Assembly: GCA_934277375.1 (NCBI GenBank)
Contig: CAKQTZ010000001.1
Coordinates: forward strand, 372,001-436,000
Direction: 5' to 3'
Source of the DNA: an uncultured Coprococcus sp.
Lineage (GTDB): Bacteria; Bacillota; Clostridia; Lachnospirales; Lachnospiraceae
DNA length: 64,000 bases
A program made the position numbers and the translations under genes. Below are positions 61,920 through 64,000 of this stretch, in pieces. The notes below the pieces were generated by a model. It ran no database searches. It was not told the origin of the DNA and saw only the letters and a program-made list of their open reading frames with translations. Every line of letters begins with the position of its first letter. Position 1 is the stretch's first letter.

Positions 61920-64000
61920 TTAGCCCATTACAACCTCTACTGAATGAGTCTTGCCATCACCAAATGCTGGGATAACGTTGCCCTCAATAGCGCTTCCGTC
62001 AACTACTACGCTCTTAACGCCCTTGTTGATGTGATCTGGGTTAGAAACCTTGATGTCGTATGTAGCACCGCGGAACTGACGTGTAGCTGTCATTCCATCC
62101 CATGCAGCAGGTATTGATGGATCGATCTTCAGACCATCGAAGTCTGCTGAGATACCAAGGATGTACTGTGATATAGCTACCATGTTCCATGCAGCTGTAC
62201 CTGTAAGCCATGAGTTCTTGCCCTGACCAAAGTGGTTGCCTGGCTTGCCGATATCAGATCCGGCATCCTTACCACCGATCATCTGGCCGTATACATATGG
62301 CTCAGTCTTGTGTATATCTGATGTCTCCTCAGTGAAAGCAGGAGCAATCTCTGAATAGTACTTAAATGCCTGATCGCCGGCACCTGCGTAAGCAGCAGCA
62401 CAGATGATCCATGCATTGTTATGTGTGAAGATTCCGGCATTCTCCTTGTATCCGCCTGGGTATGTAGAAATCTCACCATACTGGATGTAGTACTTTGTGA
62501 AAGCAGGATTGTTAAGCACAAGTCCGTGCTGAGTATTAAGTCTCTCGTCGATTGCAGCAAGAGTCTTCTTGTCGCAGCCCTGATCCTTACCGATGTCTGA
62601 CATGATAGCGAATCCCTGTGGCTCGATGAAGATCTGGCCTTCCTCGCACTCCTTAGATCCCATCTTCTCGCCGTTTGCATCGTAAGCTCTGAGGAACCAG
62701 TCGCCGTCCCATGCTGACTCCATGATGTTGGCCTTCATCTTGTCGATCTCAGCCTGGGCAGCATCAGCCTCAGCGTCCATTCCAAGGTGCTTGAGGATGG
62801 CAACGTAGTTAGGTCCTGCATATGTGAAGAGTGTAGCAACCATAACTGACTCAGCAACCTTTGAGTATCCGCCTTCAGCAGCGAACTTAGGGTTGGTGTA
62901 TGTCTGGAAGCTCTCACCTGGTGTGTCTGAGAAGCATGAAAGGTTGATACAATCGTTCCAGTCTGCTCTCATTGCAAGTGGAAGTCCGTGTGGTCCAAGG
63001 TTGTTCACGATCTTGTAGAATGAAACCTTGAGGTGGTCAAGCATAGGCTTTGCGATTGACATATCGTTGTCATATGGAACCATCTCGTCAAGGATGCCCC
63101 AGTCGCCAGTCTCCTTGATGTAAGCTGAAACTGAAAGGATCAGCCATAATGGATCATCTGAGAAGTCTCCACCGATATCTGCGTTACCCTTCTTGGTAAG
63201 TGGCTGGTACTGATGGTAGCATCCACCGTCTGGGAACTGTGTTGAAGCTATATCGATGATTCTCTCTCTTGCACGGTCAGGAATCTGATGAACGAATCCA
63301 AGTACATCCTGGTTGGAATCACGGAATCCCATACCACGGCCGATACCTGACTCGAAGTATGAAGCTGAACGTGAAAGGTTGAATGTAACCATACACTGAT
63401 ACTGATTCCAGATGTTGACCATACGGTTTACCTTGTCATCAGGAGTGTTGACATTCAGGATGCCTAAGAGTCTGTTCCAGTGTGCCTTGAGTTCCTCAAG
63501 ACCTGCAGCAACCTTCTCAGGGGTGTTGTACTTCTCGATCATCTCAAGAGCCTTTACCTTGTTGATAGTCTTGCCATCTGCCTCAAATTTCTGGTCAACA
63601 GGCATCTCAACATATCCAAGTATAAATACAAGAGTCTTTGTCTCGCCTGGAGCAAGAGTGATCTTCTTGTAGTGTGAAGCGATAGGTGACCATCCATCAG
63701 CAAATGAATCATTTGCCTTGCCAGCCTCAACAGCCTGTGGATTGTGGAAGCCGTTGTAAAGTCCGATGAATGAATCTCTGTCTGTATCGTAACCATCGAT
63801 CTCGTCATTCACTGTGTAGAATGCGAAATGGTCACGTCTGTCTCTGTACTCTGTCTTGTGGTAGATAGTTGATCCGACAACCTCTACACGGCCAGTACTG
63901 AAGTTTCTCTGGAAGTTGGTGCAGTCATCCTGTGCATCCCAGAGACACCACTCCTCGAATGAGAAGAATGAGAATGTCTTCTCCTCTGAGCCTTCATTTG
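61920..64000 (-). CDS. GH94 cellobiose phosphorylase-type enzyme (N-terminus outside window)
   Basis: The frame is open on the minus strand from the right edge to TAA at 61920, giving about 693 residues of an enzyme usually near 800. It converts cellobiose and phosphate to glucose-1-phosphate and glucose in the cytoplasm. Family blocks seen are [36 protein letters not shown], the catalytic Asp in [12 protein letters not shown], and the C-terminal [36 protein letters not shown]. The sequence continues through position 64000 without an in-frame stop ([21 protein letters not shown] near the edge). Cellodextrin phosphorylase or another GH94 specificity cannot be excluded. It pairs functionally with the secreted GH5. 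Confidence 0.94.
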   Translation of the reverse strand, partial: NEGSEEKTFSFFSFEEWCLWDAQDDCTNFQRNFSTGRVEVVGSTIYHKTEYRDRRDHFAFYTVNDEIDGYDTDRDSFIGLYNGFHNPQAVEAGKANDSFADGWSPIASHYKKITLAPGETKTLVFILGYVEMPVDQKFEADGKTINKVKALEMIEKYNTPEKVAAGLEELKAHWNRLLGILNVNTPDDKVNRMVNIWNQYQCMVTFNLSRSASYFESGIGRGMGFRDSNQDVLGFVHQIPDRARERIIDIASTQFPDGGCYHQYQPLTKKGNADIGGDFSDDPLWLILSVSAYIKETGDWGILDEMVPYDNDMSIAKPMLDHLKVSFYKIVNNLGPHGLPLAMRADWNDCINLSCFSDTPGESFQTYTNPKFAAEGGYSKVAESVMVATLFTYAGPNYVAILKHLGMDAEADAAQAEIDKMKANIMESAWDGDWFLRAYDANGEKMGSKECEEGQIFIEPQGFAIMSDIGKDQGCDKKTLAAIDERLNTQHGLVLNNPAFTKYYIQYGEISTYPGGYKENAGIFTHNNAWIICAAAYAGAGDQAFKYYSEIAPAFTEETSDIHKTEPYVYGQMIGGKDAGSDIGKPGNHFGQGKNSWLTGTAAWNMVAISQYILGISADFDGLKIDPSIPAAWDGMTATRQFRGATYDIKVSNPDHINKGVKSVVVDGSAIEGNVIPAFGDGKTHSVEVVMG

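Noticed and set aside
61920..63812. Treating the in-frame Met at 63812 as the start of the GH94 gene
   Set aside because: The frame stays open to the window edge with clear GH94 sequence beyond that Met, so the gene continues past position 64000.

Overview
The window reads as chromosome of a low-to-mid GC, Gram-positive gut Firmicute, most likely a Lachnospiraceae member near Coprococcus. That placement is an inference from protein style (Lachnospiraceae-type ProS and IleS, DUF6382-FHA and DUF5685 proteins, YesL, GH94 and GH36 enzymes) and from gene content; no rRNA is present to confirm it. Promoters of the TTGACA-N17-TATAAT type, strong AGGAGG ribosome sites and U-tailed terminators are easy to find. 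The three tRNA genes do not encode CCA, in keeping with the CCA-adding enzyme present here. spoIID/spoIIQ-like and CotS-like genes hint at an ancestral or actual sporulation programme.

Layout. 1-1712: the end of an unknown gene and a two-subunit iron-sulfur fumarase. 1894-3201: a secreted fibronectin-III-like protein. 3432-3738: tRNA-Ser(GCU), tRNA-Asn(GUU), tRNA-Cys(GCA). 3926-13092: an envelope cluster (DUF6382-FHA protein, zinc-ribbon/TPR membrane protein, two unknowns, a SEDS FtsW/RodA protein, a repeat-rich L,D-transpeptidase and a lipoprotein). 13412-17246: MerR regulator, two-component system, RluA pseudouridine synthase. 17447-19199: two secreted single-gene units, each with its own promoter and terminator. 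19271-19967: an XRE regulator divergent from a 37-residue micropeptide, with repeats in between. 20076-24694: proS, a RelE/Phd-type toxin-antitoxin pair overlapping cca, and a CotS-like gene behind an RNA hairpin that covers its ribosome site. 24849-30947: phosphoglucomutase, a GT2 glycosyltransferase with a putative leader peptide, and a zinc-ribbon/Yip1-like group.

31132-39804 is an alpha-galactoside use locus: AraC regulator, divergent YesL protein, sugar-binding lipoprotein, two permeases, a membrane protein and a GH36 alpha-galactosidase, with no ATPase gene. 40022-42526 is a MATE exporter divergent from another AraC regulator. 42644-43744 is a repeat-rich membrane protein. 44006-47545 is a T-box leader and ileS. 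47796-48020 is a large, highly self-complementary element without an evident ORF, placed just before a membrane metallophosphoesterase. 49447-51174 is a sodium:alanine symporter with an unusual insert. 51465-55405 is an Hsp70/J-protein cluster with two partner proteins of unknown role. 55666-59399 holds glycogen phosphorylase and a secreted GH5 cellulase; 59483-59698 a cold-shock protein; 59994-61807 spoIID/spoIIQ-like genes that both look catalytically degenerate; and 61920-64000 a GH94 cellobiose-phosphorylase-type enzyme running off the right edge.

Metabolically the window fits a saccharolytic anaerobe: GH5 cuts beta-glucans outside the cell, GH94 phosphorolyses the imported disaccharide, GH36 cleaves alpha-galactosides, and glycogen phosphorylase plus phosphoglucomutase route glucose-1-phosphate to glycolysis. 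The best candidates for undescribed biology are the 225-nt structured element, the XRE/micropeptide module, the Hsp70 cluster and the FHA-SEDS envelope cluster.
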